A DNA stretch of 64,000 bases, taken from the NCBI RefSeq assembly GCF_018327685.1, contig NZ_BNEL01000001.1:2108001-2172000 (forward strand). The letters are read 5' to 3'. How positions within the stretch are numbered: the first letter of the stretch is position 1; the number at the start of each line of letters is the position of its first letter. Positions 9,731 through 18,495 of the stretch are shown here, piece after piece. The notes under the pieces are model-generated. The model was not told the origin of the DNA and did no database searches. It saw only the letters and a program-made list of their open reading frames with translations. This DNA comes from Streptomyces sp. TS71-3. Its GTDB lineage: Bacteria > Actinomycetota > Actinomycetes > Streptomycetales > Streptomycetaceae. The position numbers and the translations under genes are program-made.

Positions 9731-9897
9731 CCCCTGACGGCGCGGGCGGGATCGCCATGGATGCCGTGGTGGATGCCGTCATGGATGAGGTGACGGATGC
9801 TGCCGTCGTGGATGGCGAGGCGTGACAAGGCGTGATGAGACCCGCGGGTGACGTCCCCGAAAAGTTACATATGCCGCATTAGGTGTATCCAGGAAGA

Positions 9898-11049
9898 ATG
9901 AGGATCCGGATCCCGGACGTGGTCTTCGGGGACTCCGTGAAAACCGGCTGGCCCCTGATTCTCGCGCCGCTGTTTTTCGTCGTGGCCATCCCCATCGCCG
10001 ACTACTTCCTGGAACCGACCATTCACATCGCGCCGCTGCTCACGGTGGCGCCGGCGTTCACCGCGGCGATCGCCGGAATCTGGGCCACCGCCGGGATGAG
10101 CGTCCTCGCCGTGCTCGCGCAGGTGGTCGCCGGCGCGGAGCGGCACACCCTGGGCACGCAGCAGGTCCTGACCGAGGTCGTGGCGCTGGTGCTGCTCTCG
10201 TCCCTGCTGGTGCTCTTCACCTACGTCCGTGAGACGCACAGCAGCCAGCTCAGGCGGGTGAGACTGGTCTCGGAGACGACCCAGCGCGCCGTGCTGCGCC
10301 CGCTGCCTGAGCGCGCGGGCCCGCTGGGCATCGCCACGGAGTACCGCACCGCCGAGAGCGAGTCGCGCATCGGCGGGGACCTGTTCGCCTTCGCGAGAAC
10401 CGAGGGCTCCACCCGGCTGCTCATCGGGGACGTGAGAGGCAAGGGCCTCGACTCCATCACCGACACCTCGATCATGCTCGGGGCCTTCCGGGCGGCGGCC
10501 CACCGCCAGGCGCCGCTGCCGGAGCTGGTCGCCTATCTGGAGGGCAGCGTGCACTGGGGGCTCTCCGAGCTGGCGGAGATGGAGACGGACGTGGGTGAGC
10601 GCTTCGTCACGGCCGTGGTCGCGGACATCCCCGACGACGAGCCCGTCATCAGGCTGGTGAGCTGCGGCCACCCACCGCCCCTGCTGCTGCGCGACGGCAC
10701 GGCCACCCCGCTGGTCGTCAGCCGCCCGTCGACCCCGCTCGGCCTCGGCGGCCTGGCCACGAGCTCGTACGCCCCGGAGACGTTCCCCTTCCCGGAAGGG
10801 GGCCGCGTGCTCCTGTACACGGACGGCGTCTCGGAGGCACGGGACCGCGACGGAACCTTCTATCCGGTGGTGGAGCGCGCCGCGGAGGCGGACAGGGTCG
10901 CCATGTGGTCGGACGGCGGCCCCGAGACCCTGGTGGAGTTCCTCACCCGGGACCTGCTGGACTACGTGAACGACAACCTGGCCGACGACATGGCCATGAT
11001 CGCCGTAGAACGCCCAGGCCCCCCGACCGCCCCGAACGCTCAAACATGA
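9898..11049 (+). CDS. Membrane PP2C/SpoIIE-type serine phosphatase
   Basis: A predicted integral-membrane protein phosphatase of about 383 aa. Three or four membrane segments fill the first 110 residues. A SpoIIE-like PP2C catalytic domain follows, with metal-binding aspartates in GGDLFAF, IGDVRGKGLDS, LLYTDGVSEA and NLADDMAMIAV. Such proteins dephosphorylate anti-sigma-factor antagonists and similar partners; no partner gene is adjacent here. ATG 9898 has AGGAAG rather close upstream; GTG 9883 is an in-frame alternative. The gene runs toward the minus-strand SDR gene. Confidence 0.85.
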   Translation: MRIRIPDVVFGDSVKTGWPLILAPLFFVVAIPIADYFLEPTIHIAPLLTVAPAFTAAIAGIWATAGMSVLAVLAQVVAGAERHTLGTQQVLTEVVALVLLSSLLVLFTYVRETHSSQLRRVRLVSETTQRAVLRPLPERAGPLGIATEYRTAESESRIGGDLFAFARTEGSTRLLIGDVRGKGLDSITDTSIMLGAFRAAAHRQAPLPELVAYLEGSVHWGLSELAEMETDVGERFVTAVVADIPDDEPVIRLVSCGHPPPLLLRDGTATPLVVSRPSTPLGLGGLATSSYAPETFPFPEGGRVLLYTDGVSEARDRDGTFYPVVERAAEADRVAMWSDGGPETLVEFLTRDLLDYVNDNLADDMAMIAVERPGPPTAPNAQT

Positions 11050-11057
11050 CCCAGCCC

Positions 11058-11262
11058 CGACAGGGGCGCGGGGAACTGCGCGAAAGCCCCGACGGGCGGC
11101 TGGCCGACGACGGGACCGCAGGGGGCTGGACCTGATCAGGGGCGCGGGGAACTGCGGAAAAAAGCCCCGACGGACGGTCGGCCGACGACGGGACCGCAGG
11201 GGGCTGGACCTGATCAGGGGCGCGGGGAACTGCGGAAAGAAGCCCCACCGGCGGCCAGCCGG
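11058..11262. repeat. 78-bp tandem repeat between convergent genes
   Basis: A block containing GCCGACGACGGGACCGCAGG, CTGGACCTGATCAGG and GGCGCGGGGAACTGCGG is repeated with a 78-base period (units at 11103 and 11181), with a partial copy before them. It includes three copies of the scattered GGGGCGCGGGGAACTGCG motif. It may serve as the shared 3' end of the two converging genes. Confidence 0.85.
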
Positions 11263-11295
11263 GCACGAGACCGCAAGGAACCGCAAACCACAGTG

Positions 11296-12177
11296 TCACA
11301 GCCGAGGCACAGGCGCACCTGCCTCGAAGTCGATCGACTCCGACAGCGAACGCCACTTCTCATCCGCCGCGGCCTTGCCCCGATCCGCCTCGGTGACCAG
11401 CCGATACGCGTCGGAGCCCAGTAGCAGGTGGAGCGGCGGATCCGCGAGCTCGGGAAGCCCCACGATCAGCTCGGCGGCCTTCTGCGGGTCGCCGTTCTGC
11501 TTGCCGTCCATGCCCCGGACCTGCTCGGCGAACACCCCCACGGACTGCCGGTACGGCTCGCTGATCGGCGGGATCCGCATCGACGAGCCCGCCCAGTCGG
11601 TGCGCAGGCCGCCCGGCTCGACGATGGTGACGTTGATGCCCAGCGGCCGTACCTCCTTCGACAGGACCTCGGAGAAGCCGCCCACGGCCCATTTGGCGCT
11701 CTGGTACGCGCTGAGCCCGGGGGTGGTGATCCGCCCGCCGCTGGACGAGATCTGGATGACGTGCCCCGAGCCCTGGGCGCGGAAGATCGGCAGGGCCGCC
11801 TTGGTGACGTGGTAGACACCGTAGAAATTGGTGTCGATCTGCGCCCGGAAGGCCTCGTCGGTGACGTCTTCTACGGCGGCCATGTCGCCGTAGCCGGCGT
11901 TGTTGACGACGGCGTCGAGCCGGCCGAACGTCTCCGCGGCCTCGGCCACCGCCGCACGCGCCGCGCCGCCGTCGGCGACGTCGAGCCGTACTGCCCTGAT
12001 CCGGTCGGCTCCGTACCGTTCGACCAGGTCGTCGAGGTGTGACGGTCTGCGCGCCGTGGCCGTCACGCGGTGTCCCGCCGCCAGGGCGGCTTCGGTGATC
12101 GCGCGGCCGAGTCCCCGGGAACTGCCGGTGATGAACCAGGTCCGGGCATCGGGGGCGGGCGAGCTGCTGGGTGCCAA
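11296..12177 (-). CDS. SDR-family NAD(P)-dependent oxidoreductase
   Basis: A 293-aa short-chain dehydrogenase/reductase. It has the cofactor motif ITGSSRGLGRAI, NNAG, and the catalytic Ser (SSSGG) followed by Y-x3-K (YQSAK). The substrate is unknown. I place the start at TTG 12177, because AGGAG lies five bases before it and the next residues (APSSSPAPDARTWFITG) lead straight into the Rossmann fold; longer frames have no ribosome site. It is divergent from a tetR gene with a perfect palindrome between them, so it is probably repressed by that regulator. Confidence 0.88.
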   Translation of the reverse strand: MAPSSSPAPDARTWFITGSSRGLGRAITEAALAAGHRVTATARRPSHLDDLVERYGADRIRAVRLDVADGGAARAAVAEAAETFGRLDAVVNNAGYGDMAAVEDVTDEAFRAQIDTNFYGVYHVTKAALPIFRAQGSGHVIQISSSGGRITTPGLSAYQSAKWAVGGFSEVLSKEVRPLGINVTIVEPGGLRTDWAGSSMRIPPISEPYRQSVGVFAEQVRGMDGKQNGDPQKAAELIVGLPELADPPLHLLLGSDAYRLVTEADRGKAAADEKWRSLSESIDFEAGAPVPRL

Positions 12178-12227
12178 GGGGGCTCCTGAAGTGAACGCGG
12201 TGGTGAAGGCGATCGGCGTAGCCAGAG

Positions 12228-12251
12228 AAGTAACTGACCATCCAGTTACTT
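12228..12251. promoter_or_regulatory. TetR-type palindromic operator
   Basis: Perfect inverted repeat: AAGTAACTG (12228-12236), six bases, CAGTTACTT (12243-12251). A related half-site with the shared core TGACCATC lies at 12332-12349, nearer the tetR gene. Both lie between divergent SDR and tetR genes. Confidence 0.75.
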
Positions 12252-12379
12252 CGGAAAGTACGCCCATACGCCACCGATTGCAACGAGCTTTTTCAGCGAA
12301 TCTTCGGGGTTAAGGGCTCCGCCTACCAAGATGACCATCTGGTTAGTCACCGGGTACGGACTCGGGCTAGCATGAGAGG

Positions 12380-13003
12380 ATGCCCAGGGATTCCCAAGCG
12401 ACCAAGGCCAGCCTCTTGCAGGCGGCGAGCGACGAGTTCGCCACGTACGGGATCGCAGGCGCGCGCGTGGACCGCATCGCCGCGGCGGCGGGCTACAACA
12501 AGAACCTGATCTACGTGCACTTCGGCAGCAAGGAGGGGCTCTTCGACGCGGTCTTCGCACGGGCCGTGGAAGAGCTGCAGAACGCCGTCCCGATCACCCC
12601 CGACGACCTGCCCGGTTACGCGGGGGCGCTCTACGACTTCTACCTGACCCGCCCGCGGCTGATGCGGCTCGCGCGCTGGCACAGCCTGGAGCGGCCCGGC
12701 GCCCTGGAGCGGCTTCCGGTGGTGGTCTCGTCGAACTCCCTCAAGATGCGCGGCCTGGCCGGGGCGCAGGCGGACGGCCTGGTGGACGCGGGCCTGCCTC
12801 CGCTGCAACTGCTCTCGCTGATCCTGTCCATCGCGGCCACCTGGAGCCCGGGCAGCCCGGAGGCCTTCGGCGAGGGCGATGTCTCCCCGGAGGTGATCGC
12901 CCTGCGCCGTCACGCGGTCGTCCTCGCTGTCGCCCGCCTGACCAGGCCCCCCGGCGACGGGGACATGGCCTCCCCGAGGCCGTCGGCCGCGCGGAGCGAC
13001 TGA
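12380..13003 (+). CDS. TetR-family transcriptional regulator
   Basis: A 207-aa repressor with an N-terminal helix-turn-helix (AASDEFATYGIAGARVDRIA, then AAGYNKNLIYVHFGSKEGL) and a helical C-terminal domain. GAGAGG touches the ATG, too close for a normal ribosome site, and TAGCAT lies about 10 bases upstream, so the mRNA may be leaderless. The divergent SDR gene is the likely target through the palindrome at 12228-12251. Confidence 0.88.
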   Translation: MPRDSQATKASLLQAASDEFATYGIAGARVDRIAAAAGYNKNLIYVHFGSKEGLFDAVFARAVEELQNAVPITPDDLPGYAGALYDFYLTRPRLMRLARWHSLERPGALERLPVVVSSNSLKMRGLAGAQADGLVDAGLPPLQLLSLILSIAATWSPGSPEAFGEGDVSPEVIALRRHAVVLAVARLTRPPGDGDMASPRPSAARSD

Positions 13004-13516
13004 CCGCCGCCCGCACGCGGGACTGGCACCGGCACGCGGGGCCGCGGCCCACGCCACCCCCTCCGGGCTCCGTGGGCCCGCTCCCGGGAGGCGCCCGCTC
13101 CCGCCCCGGTCCCGCCCCGCCGGGACGCCCGCTTCCGCTCGGCTCCCGCTCCCGCCCCCCGCACCCGGTCGCCGGGTGCGTATGCTGGCGCGCGGATGCC
13201 TTGGACGCCATGGGCGCCACGGGATATTTCGCCTGGTGTGCGGCTGTGGGGCATCACGTCGACATCCGGCCCCTCCTGGGCTCGCTGCGCGTTGGTACCG
13301 ACCCGGGGTGGGGCTCGGCGCTCGCTAAGACAGCTCTCAGATTCCGTTCGTACGGTGCGCGGGATGGCATACAGGACACCTGACGCGGCCGCGGCGGAGA
13401 CCCGTTCCACGGGCCGGGCGACCACCGCGGACGAGGCCGGGAAGAAGGGGGCCGAGGGCATCCAGGACGACGGACAGACGTACGAAACCAAGGAAACCAA
13501 GGAAAAGGGACAGCGC
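13004..13516. other. Intergenic region without a supported gene
   Basis: Two frames stay open here, but third-position GC falls to about 60-70 percent and neither has a ribosome site, so I do not call a gene. The stretch just before 13517 (AAGGAAAAGGGA) is the ribosome site of the next gene. Confidence 0.5.
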
Positions 13517-14173
13517 ATGGACAGGCCGGAAGGGCTCGCAGTCAAGGGCGAGGAGCCCACGAAGAGGCCCGAGGAGGCCGACGGCGCGGAGCGTGCTGCC
13601 GAGTCGCCGAAGGAGACCGGAGACGCCGCAACGACACCCCAGGGCGCCGAGCCCACCGCGGACGCCGCTCCGGGTGGGACCACGGAAGCCGGCGCGGTCA
13701 CCGCGGAAGGCGAGACCGTGGACGCCGGCGCGGGCGACGACGTCTTCCTGGTCGAGGAGGACGGCGAGGCCCCCTCGTCGGACGTCGCCCAGGGCACGGG
13801 CGCCGTGGTCGCCGCGGCGCTCGGCTTCGTCTCCCTCACGGGAAGCTGGCTCGGCACCGTCGCCGGTGCCCGCGAATCGCTGGTCGGGCAGCTCCAGACG
13901 TCCCAGGGAGCGAGCGTCTCCAAGCAGATCCACGAGGTCTACGGCGACCAGTGGCACGTCACCGCACTGATCAGCGGCATCTTCGCGCTCGCCGCGCTGA
14001 TCGTCGGCGTGGTGGTGCTGGCCAAGCCCGCCTTCGGCGCGCCGGGCGAGCGGCAGGCGTCCTGGATCAAGTCGGTGTCCTGGGCGGGTGTCGTCCTGGG
14101 CGTCATCGGGCTGCTGCTCGCGGTGCTCAAGTACAGCGACGCCATCCTGGGGTTGCCGTCGGTCTCCTCCTGA
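13517..14173 (+). CDS. Membrane protein of unknown function with acidic N-terminus
   Basis: A 218-aa product: about 100 residues of hydrophilic, Glu/Ala/Pro-rich sequence, then three hydrophobic segments (near AVVAAALGFVSLTGSWLG, LISGIFALAALIVGVVVLA and WAGVVLGVIGLLLAVL). I do not recognise a family. ATG 13517 is chosen because AAGGAAAAGGGA precedes it; an in-frame ATG at 13364 would add 51 residues of poor codon quality. No neighbour suggests a role. Confidence 0.7.
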   Translation: MDRPEGLAVKGEEPTKRPEEADGAERAAESPKETGDAATTPQGAEPTADAAPGGTTEAGAVTAEGETVDAGAGDDVFLVEEDGEAPSSDVAQGTGAVVAAALGFVSLTGSWLGTVAGARESLVGQLQTSQGASVSKQIHEVYGDQWHVTALISGIFALAALIVGVVVLAKPAFGAPGERQASWIKSVSWAGVVLGVIGLLLAVLKYSDAILGLPSVSS

Positions 14174-14303
14174 GCGGCCCCGCCTTCCCCTCACGGGCAG
14201 ACCGCCGGCCTCCCTTCCGAGCCGGGGCCGTGTCCGTGGCGGGACCCGGAGTGCGCTTGCGCGGGACTACCGGCGCCGGAGGGCCCGGGGATCGGGCATG
14301 TGA

Positions 14304-14319
14304 GGCCCCTTAGGGGGCC
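14304..14319 (+). terminator. Short GC hairpin after the membrane protein gene
   Basis: GGCCCC, loop TTA plus one unpaired base pair step, GGGGCC. It is about 130 bases past the stop, with no T-run. Confidence 0.4.
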
Positions 14320-14412
14320 ACGCCCCGCCCCGGCCCTTTGGCGAGGACCGCCTAAGCACGCGGTACGGCACCGCTAAGGCACCCCCAGCCCGCACAATGC
14401 GGAACTCTCCCG

Positions 14413-14502
14413 ATGCGGATGAACCCCCTGGGAGACGAGTCTTGGAACACCGCGGCCGACACGGCGCGGTGAGATCAGACCGACTCGTCCCAGGGGGTTC
14501 GC
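14413..14502 (+). promoter_or_regulatory. Long hairpin covering the ribosome site of the 14503 gene
   Basis: GAACCCCCTGGGA at 14421-14433 is the exact reverse complement of 14488-14500, and CGAGTC (14436-14441) pairs with 14482-14487 after a two-base bulge. The downstream arm contains AGGGGG, the ribosome site for ATG 14503. The upstream arm lies inside a possible 19-codon ORF (ATG 14413, stop 14470-14472, peptide MRMNPLGDESWNTAADTAR). Movement of a ribosome there would open the stem. This layout suggests translational control; the trigger is unknown and the upstream ORF has only a weak ribosome site. Confidence 0.6.
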
Positions 14503-14724
14503 ATGTTCCAGTTCAGCATCTTCCAGACACGGGAAGCCGACCTGATCCGGGCCGTCGAGCAGCGCCGGCTGCTGCGCGAGGCCCGCGAGGCACGAGAGGC
14601 ACGCGAGGCACGCGCCGAGGGCCGCAGGGTCCGCGGGGAGCCCGGCGAGTCCGGTGAACGCTCCCCCGAGAAGGGCGGCGGCAAGGGCACCCCGGCCCAC
14701 GCCTGCTCACCCCGCACGGCATGA
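14503..14724 (+). CDS. Small protein with Arg/Glu/Ala-rich helix
   Basis: A 73-aa product. It starts MFQFSIFQTREADLIRAVEQ, continues with an Arg-Glu-Ala repeat (LREAREAREAREARAEG), then a Gly/Ser/Pro-rich tail. The first 35 residues resemble small conserved streptomycete proteins with an MF-x-x-E/S start and a basic helix; I know no function for them. AGGGGG lies six bases before ATG, inside the hairpin described at 14413-14502. Its stop overlaps the ATG of the longer LuxR-regulator frame (ATGA at 14721-14724). Confidence 0.7.
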   Translation: MFQFSIFQTREADLIRAVEQRRLLREAREAREAREARAEGRRVRGEPGESGERSPEKGGGKGTPAHACSPRTA

Positions 14725-14825
14725 CCGGCCCCCGCGCCGCGGACGGCACCGACGGAGGGGGCGGTGCCGCCGTGGCAGCGGGGGCGGTGCCGGTAATCGG
14801 TGCCGCGCTGTCGTACCCCTGTGCC

Positions 14826-17800
14826 ATGCTCGGGCCCGTGGAGACCAGATCCGTCAGCCCCGTGTTCGTCGGCCGCGACGACGAGCTGGAGCTGCTGCGC
14901 GACGCCCTCGCACGGGCCGCCGGCGCCGCCGCCCGGGAGCCGGCCGCGGGCGGGCCCCGCGCAGGGCATCCGGACCCGTCTGAGGACCCGGACCTCGCGG
15001 GGGAGCCGCAGGCCCTGCTGCTCGGGGGCGAGGCGGGTGTCGGCAAGACCCGCCTCGTCGAGGAGTTCGCCGCCCTCGCCCGCCGCGAGGGCGCGGTCGT
15101 GGCGTGCGGCGGCTGCATCGAGATCGGGGCGGAGGGGCTGCCGTTCGCCCCGTTCTCCGCCGCGCTGCGCTCGCTGCGCAGGCAGCTCCCCGAGGAGATG
15201 GCCGTCGCTGCCGCCGGTCAGGAGGCCGAGCTGGCCCGGCTGCTCCCCGAGCTGGGCGAGGCCCCGCGCGGGCTGCACGACGAGGAGGACATGGCACGCC
15301 TCTTCGAGCTGACCACCCGCGTCCTCACGCGCCTGGCCGCCGGCCGCACCCTGGTCCTCGTCCTGGAGGACCTGCACTGGGCCGACGCCTCCACCCGGCA
15401 CCTGCTCGCCTTCCTGCTGCGCACCCTCAGCACCCCCCGCATCGTCGTCCTCGCCACGTTCCGCGCCGACGACATCCACCGCCGGCACCCGCTGCGCCCC
15501 CTGCTCGCCGAGCTCGACCGGCTGCGCGTGGTCCGCCGTGTCGAGCTGCGCCGCCTCAGCCGCCCCGAGGTCGCCCGGCAGCTCGCCGGCATCCTCGCCG
15601 CCGAGCCCGAGCCCGACCTCGTCGACGAGATCTTCGAGCGGTCCGACGGCAACGCCTTCTTCGTCGAGGAGCTGGCCGTCGCCCCGGACGAGTGCGGCCT
15701 CACCGACTCCCTCCGCGACCTGCTGCTGGTCCGCGTGGAGCAGCTGCCGCAGCACGCCCAGCGGGCCGTGCGGATCGCCGCCGAGGGCGGCTCCACCGTC
15801 GAGTACCCGCTGCTCGCGGCGGTCGCGGGCCTCACCGAGGACGAGCTGATCGAGGCCCTGAGGGCCGCCGTGGGCGCGAACATCCTGATCGCCAGCCCGG
15901 ACGGCGACGGCTACCGCTTCCGCCACTCCCTCGTGCGCGAGGCCGTCAGCGACGACCTGCTGCCCGGCGAGCGCTCACGCCTCAACCGCCGCTACGCCGA
16001 AGCCCTGGAGGCCGAGCCCGCGGTCGTCGCCAGCGACGCGCGCGCCACCCGCCTGGCCAGCTACTGGTACCACGCGCACGACGCAGCCAAGGCCCTGCCC
16101 GCCGTCCTCCGCGCCTCCGTGGCGGCCCGCCGCCGGCACGCGTACTCCGAGCAGCTGCGGCTGCTGGAGCGCGCCATGGAGCTGTGGGACGCCGCCCCCG
16201 AGCCCGTCCGCGCCGAGCTGCGTCCGATGGACTACGCCGAGTCGTACCTGCCCTGCGGCTGCGACCCCGCGACCACCCCGCTGCGCTTCCTCGACCTGCT
16301 CGCCGAGGCGGCGGTGGCCGGCCGGCTCTGCGGCGAGCGGCTGCGCGCCCTGAAGATCACCAAGCGGGCGCTGCGGCTCCTGGAGGACGACTCCGACGGG
16401 CAGGATCCGCTGCGCGCCGCGTGGTTCTGGGTCCAGCGCTCCCGCCTGGTGCAGAGCCTGGCGCACGGCGACGGCTGGCAGGAGCTCGGCACCGCCCAGG
16501 ACCTGGTGCGCGGGCTGCCGCCGTCCCAGGTGCACGCGGAGGTCCTCGCCTACGCCGCGAACTGGTCGATGCTGCACGAGCCCGGCCACGAGGCCCTGGT
16601 CGCCGCCGAGCGCGCCGTGGAGTACGCGCACATGGTCGGCGCCCGCGACACCGAGATGCACGCGCGCATCACGCTCGGCGGCCTGATGGTCGACGCCGGC
16701 CAGGTGGAGGACGGCCTCGCCACGATGTACGAGGTGGCCGCCCGCGTCAGCGAGCTGGGCATCGCCGGCTGCGTGGGCCGCAGCCATGTGAACCTCCCCT
16801 CGGCGCTCGAAGGCGTCGGCCGCTCCCGCGAGGCCGTCGGCCTCCTGGAGGAGGGCCTCGAACTCAGCAGGAAGTACGGCCTGCGCGACTCCGAGGCCTG
16901 GATGTGGGGGAACCTCTCCGAGTCGCTGTACGCCCTGGGCCGTTGGGACCGGGCGGCCGAGGCCGCCGCGCAGGCCGAGCGCATCGGGCACAGCGCCAAG
17001 CCCCGCGGCGCCGGCGTGGCCCGTCTCGCGTATCTCGCCCTGGCCCGGGGCGAGATGGCCGAAGCCGCCCGGTTGCTCACCGCGGCCCGCGGGCACTACG
17101 GCACGCACGACCGCATGCCCCAGCAGTCCATACCCATCGCCCGTATCGCGGTCGGCGCCGCCGCGGGCGAGGGCCGCGTCCTCGACGCCCGCACCGAGCT
17201 GGCCGACGCCGTGGCCGCCGGCTTCCCGCCCGGCACCCAGCGCTACGCATGGCCCCTACTGCTCGCCGCCGCCACCGCCGAGGCCGACGCGCGCACCCTG
17301 CCCGTCGCCGGCCCCGGCCGGGCCGAAGCGCTGGACCGGATCAGGGACGCCGCCAAGTCGCTGGCCACGGGCGTACCGGTCTGGGACGCCTACGCCCGCT
17401 GGGTGCGCGCGGAACTGCTGCGCGCCGAGGGCCGGGCGGGCCCGGACACCTGGCTGGAAGTGGTCGCCGCCGTCGGACCCCTGGAGCGGCCCTACGACAC
17501 CGCCCGGGTGCGGTACCGGCTGGCGGAGGCCCTGCTCGCCGCCGGCGCCGGGGACGACGACCGGGACCGCGCCGCCGAACTGCTGCGGCAGGCCGGGGCG
17601 GTGGCCGAGCACCTGGGCGCCCGGCCGCTCGCCGAGGCCGTCGCGGGCCTCGCCCAGCGGGGCCGGCTCGCCCTCACCCGCGGGGCCACCCCGGACCCGG
17701 CCGACCCGGCGGAGGCGCTGGGGCTCACCAGCCGGGAGCGCGACGTCCTGCGGCTGGTCGCCGCCGGCCGCACCAACCGCCAGATCGCCGAGGAGCTCTT

Positions 17801-17939
17801 CATCTCCCCGAAGACCGCGAGCGTGCACGTCTCCAACATCCTCGCCAAGCTGGGGGTCTCCGGGCGCGGAGAGGCCGCCGCGCTGGCCCACAGCCGGCAG
17901 CTCTTCCCCGCCGAGCAGACGGTCGCCCGCGGCGCGTAG
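14826..17939 (+). CDS. LAL-type LuxR-family transcriptional regulator
   Basis: A large ATP-binding regulator of 1037 aa. The N-terminus has a Walker A (GGEAGVGKTRL, Lys74) and Walker B (LVLVLEDLHWAD) of an AAA/ORC-type ATPase. The middle is a helical-repeat (TPR-like) region, and the C-terminus a LuxR helix-turn-helix (SRERDVLRLVAAGRTNRQIA, then SPKTASVHVSNILAKL). Length and order fit the LAL family, often activators of secondary metabolism or sugar use. ATG 14826 gives the family-like start MLGPVETRSVSPVFVGRDDE and may be leaderless (TACCCC ten bases upstream). The frame also extends to ATG 14721, coupled to the upstream small gene. No target is evident nearby. Confidence 0.88.
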   Translation: MLGPVETRSVSPVFVGRDDELELLRDALARAAGAAAREPAAGGPRAGHPDPSEDPDLAGEPQALLLGGEAGVGKTRLVEEFAALARREGAVVACGGCIEIGAEGLPFAPFSAALRSLRRQLPEEMAVAAAGQEAELARLLPELGEAPRGLHDEEDMARLFELTTRVLTRLAAGRTLVLVLEDLHWADASTRHLLAFLLRTLSTPRIVVLATFRADDIHRRHPLRPLLAELDRLRVVRRVELRRLSRPEVARQLAGILAAEPEPDLVDEIFERSDGNAFFVEELAVAPDECGLTDSLRDLLLVRVEQLPQHAQRAVRIAAEGGSTVEYPLLAAVAGLTEDELIEALRAAVGANILIASPDGDGYRFRHSLVREAVSDDLLPGERSRLNRRYAEALEAEPAVVASDARATRLASYWYHAHDAAKALPAVLRASVAARRRHAYSEQLRLLERAMELWDAAPEPVRAELRPMDYAESYLPCGCDPATTPLRFLDLLAEAAVAGRLCGERLRALKITKRALRLLEDDSDGQDPLRAAWFWVQRSRLVQSLAHGDGWQELGTAQDLVRGLPPSQVHAEVLAYAANWSMLHEPGHEALVAAERAVEYAHMVGARDTEMHARITLGGLMVDAGQVEDGLATMYEVAARVSELGIAGCVGRSHVNLPSALEGVGRSREAVGLLEEGLELSRKYGLRDSEAWMWGNLSESLYALGRWDRAAEAAAQAERIGHSAKPRGAGVARLAYLALARGEMAEAARLLTAARGHYGTHDRMPQQSIPIARIAVGAAAGEGRVLDARTELADAVAAGFPPGTQRYAWPLLLAAATAEADARTLPVAGPGRAEALDRIRDAAKSLATGVPVWDAYARWVRAELLRAEGRAGPDTWLEVVAAVGPLERPYDTARVRYRLAEALLAAGAGDDDRDRAAELLRQAGAVAEHLGARPLAEAVAGLAQRGRLALTRGATPDPADPAEALGLTSRERDVLRLVAAGRTNRQIAEELFISPKTASVHVSNILAKLGVSGRGEAAALAHSRQLFPAEQTVARGA

Positions 17940-18242
17940 GACGCGGCGGGGCGGCCCGGGGGCGCGTAGGTCCGGACCGAACCGTGGGCGCGTTGGCTGA
18001 GGGCGCGTTGGGCCGGGCACGCATTGGGCCGGGTGCGTACCGGGCGCGTCGGCCGGCCTGCGTCCGCCGGCCCGCGTCCGCCGGCCCACGTCCGCCGGCC
18101 GCCCGAGGTTCGTCCCGGCGCCGCCGCCCGTCCCCGGAACTGCCGCCCGTGCCCGGGCGGCGGCCCGGATGTGACCGGCGAGACACGCCGCTCCCGGACC
18201 CGCTCGCTTACGCTGAAGCGAGGACTCGGCCCTGGAGGCGGC
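17940..18242. repeat. GC-rich intergenic stretch with a 14-bp tandem repeat
   Basis: CGTCCGCCGGCC recurs at 18061, 18075 and 18089 with a 14-base period. The rest is low-complexity GC sequence with GGGCGCGTTGG-type motifs. No gene is supported. CTGGAGGCGGC at the end is the ribosome site of the next gene. Confidence 0.7.
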
Positions 18243-18416
18243 GTGTTCAACATGATCGAGGAGCTCTTCTCGCCCGGACGCAAGCACACCGACGAGGAAC
18301 GCAAGCGCCTGGAGCTGAGCCGGATCGACCTCTACGACGGCGACCCCGGACGGGGCCCCATAGACCTCGACTCGGGCAAGGTCGTCATCCGCAAGCCCGA
18401 CCAGGACGTTGCCTGA
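18243..18416 (+). CDS. Small conserved hypothetical protein (DUF6191-like)
   Basis: A 57-aa hydrophilic protein starting MFNMIEELFSPGRKHTDEE and ending GRGPIDLDSGKVVIRKPDQD. It resembles a family of about 60-residue streptomycete proteins that I recall as DUF6191. No function is known. GTG 18243 follows GGAGGCGGC. It converges on the sugar-dehydrogenase gene, which ends 80 bases downstream. Confidence 0.75.
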   Translation: MFNMIEELFSPGRKHTDEERKRLELSRIDLYDGDPGRGPIDLDSGKVVIRKPDQDVA

Positions 18417-18495
18417 GAACGGGTGTTGAACGGTCCCCCGCTTCCGGGGAGGCCCGTCGAGGCCGGGCCGCCGGTCGAGGCCGGCCCGCCGCCCG

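Noticed and set aside
13072..13383. Possible 103-aa gene upstream of the membrane protein
   Set aside because: Third-position GC is about 70 percent or lower, no ribosome site and no recognisable family.
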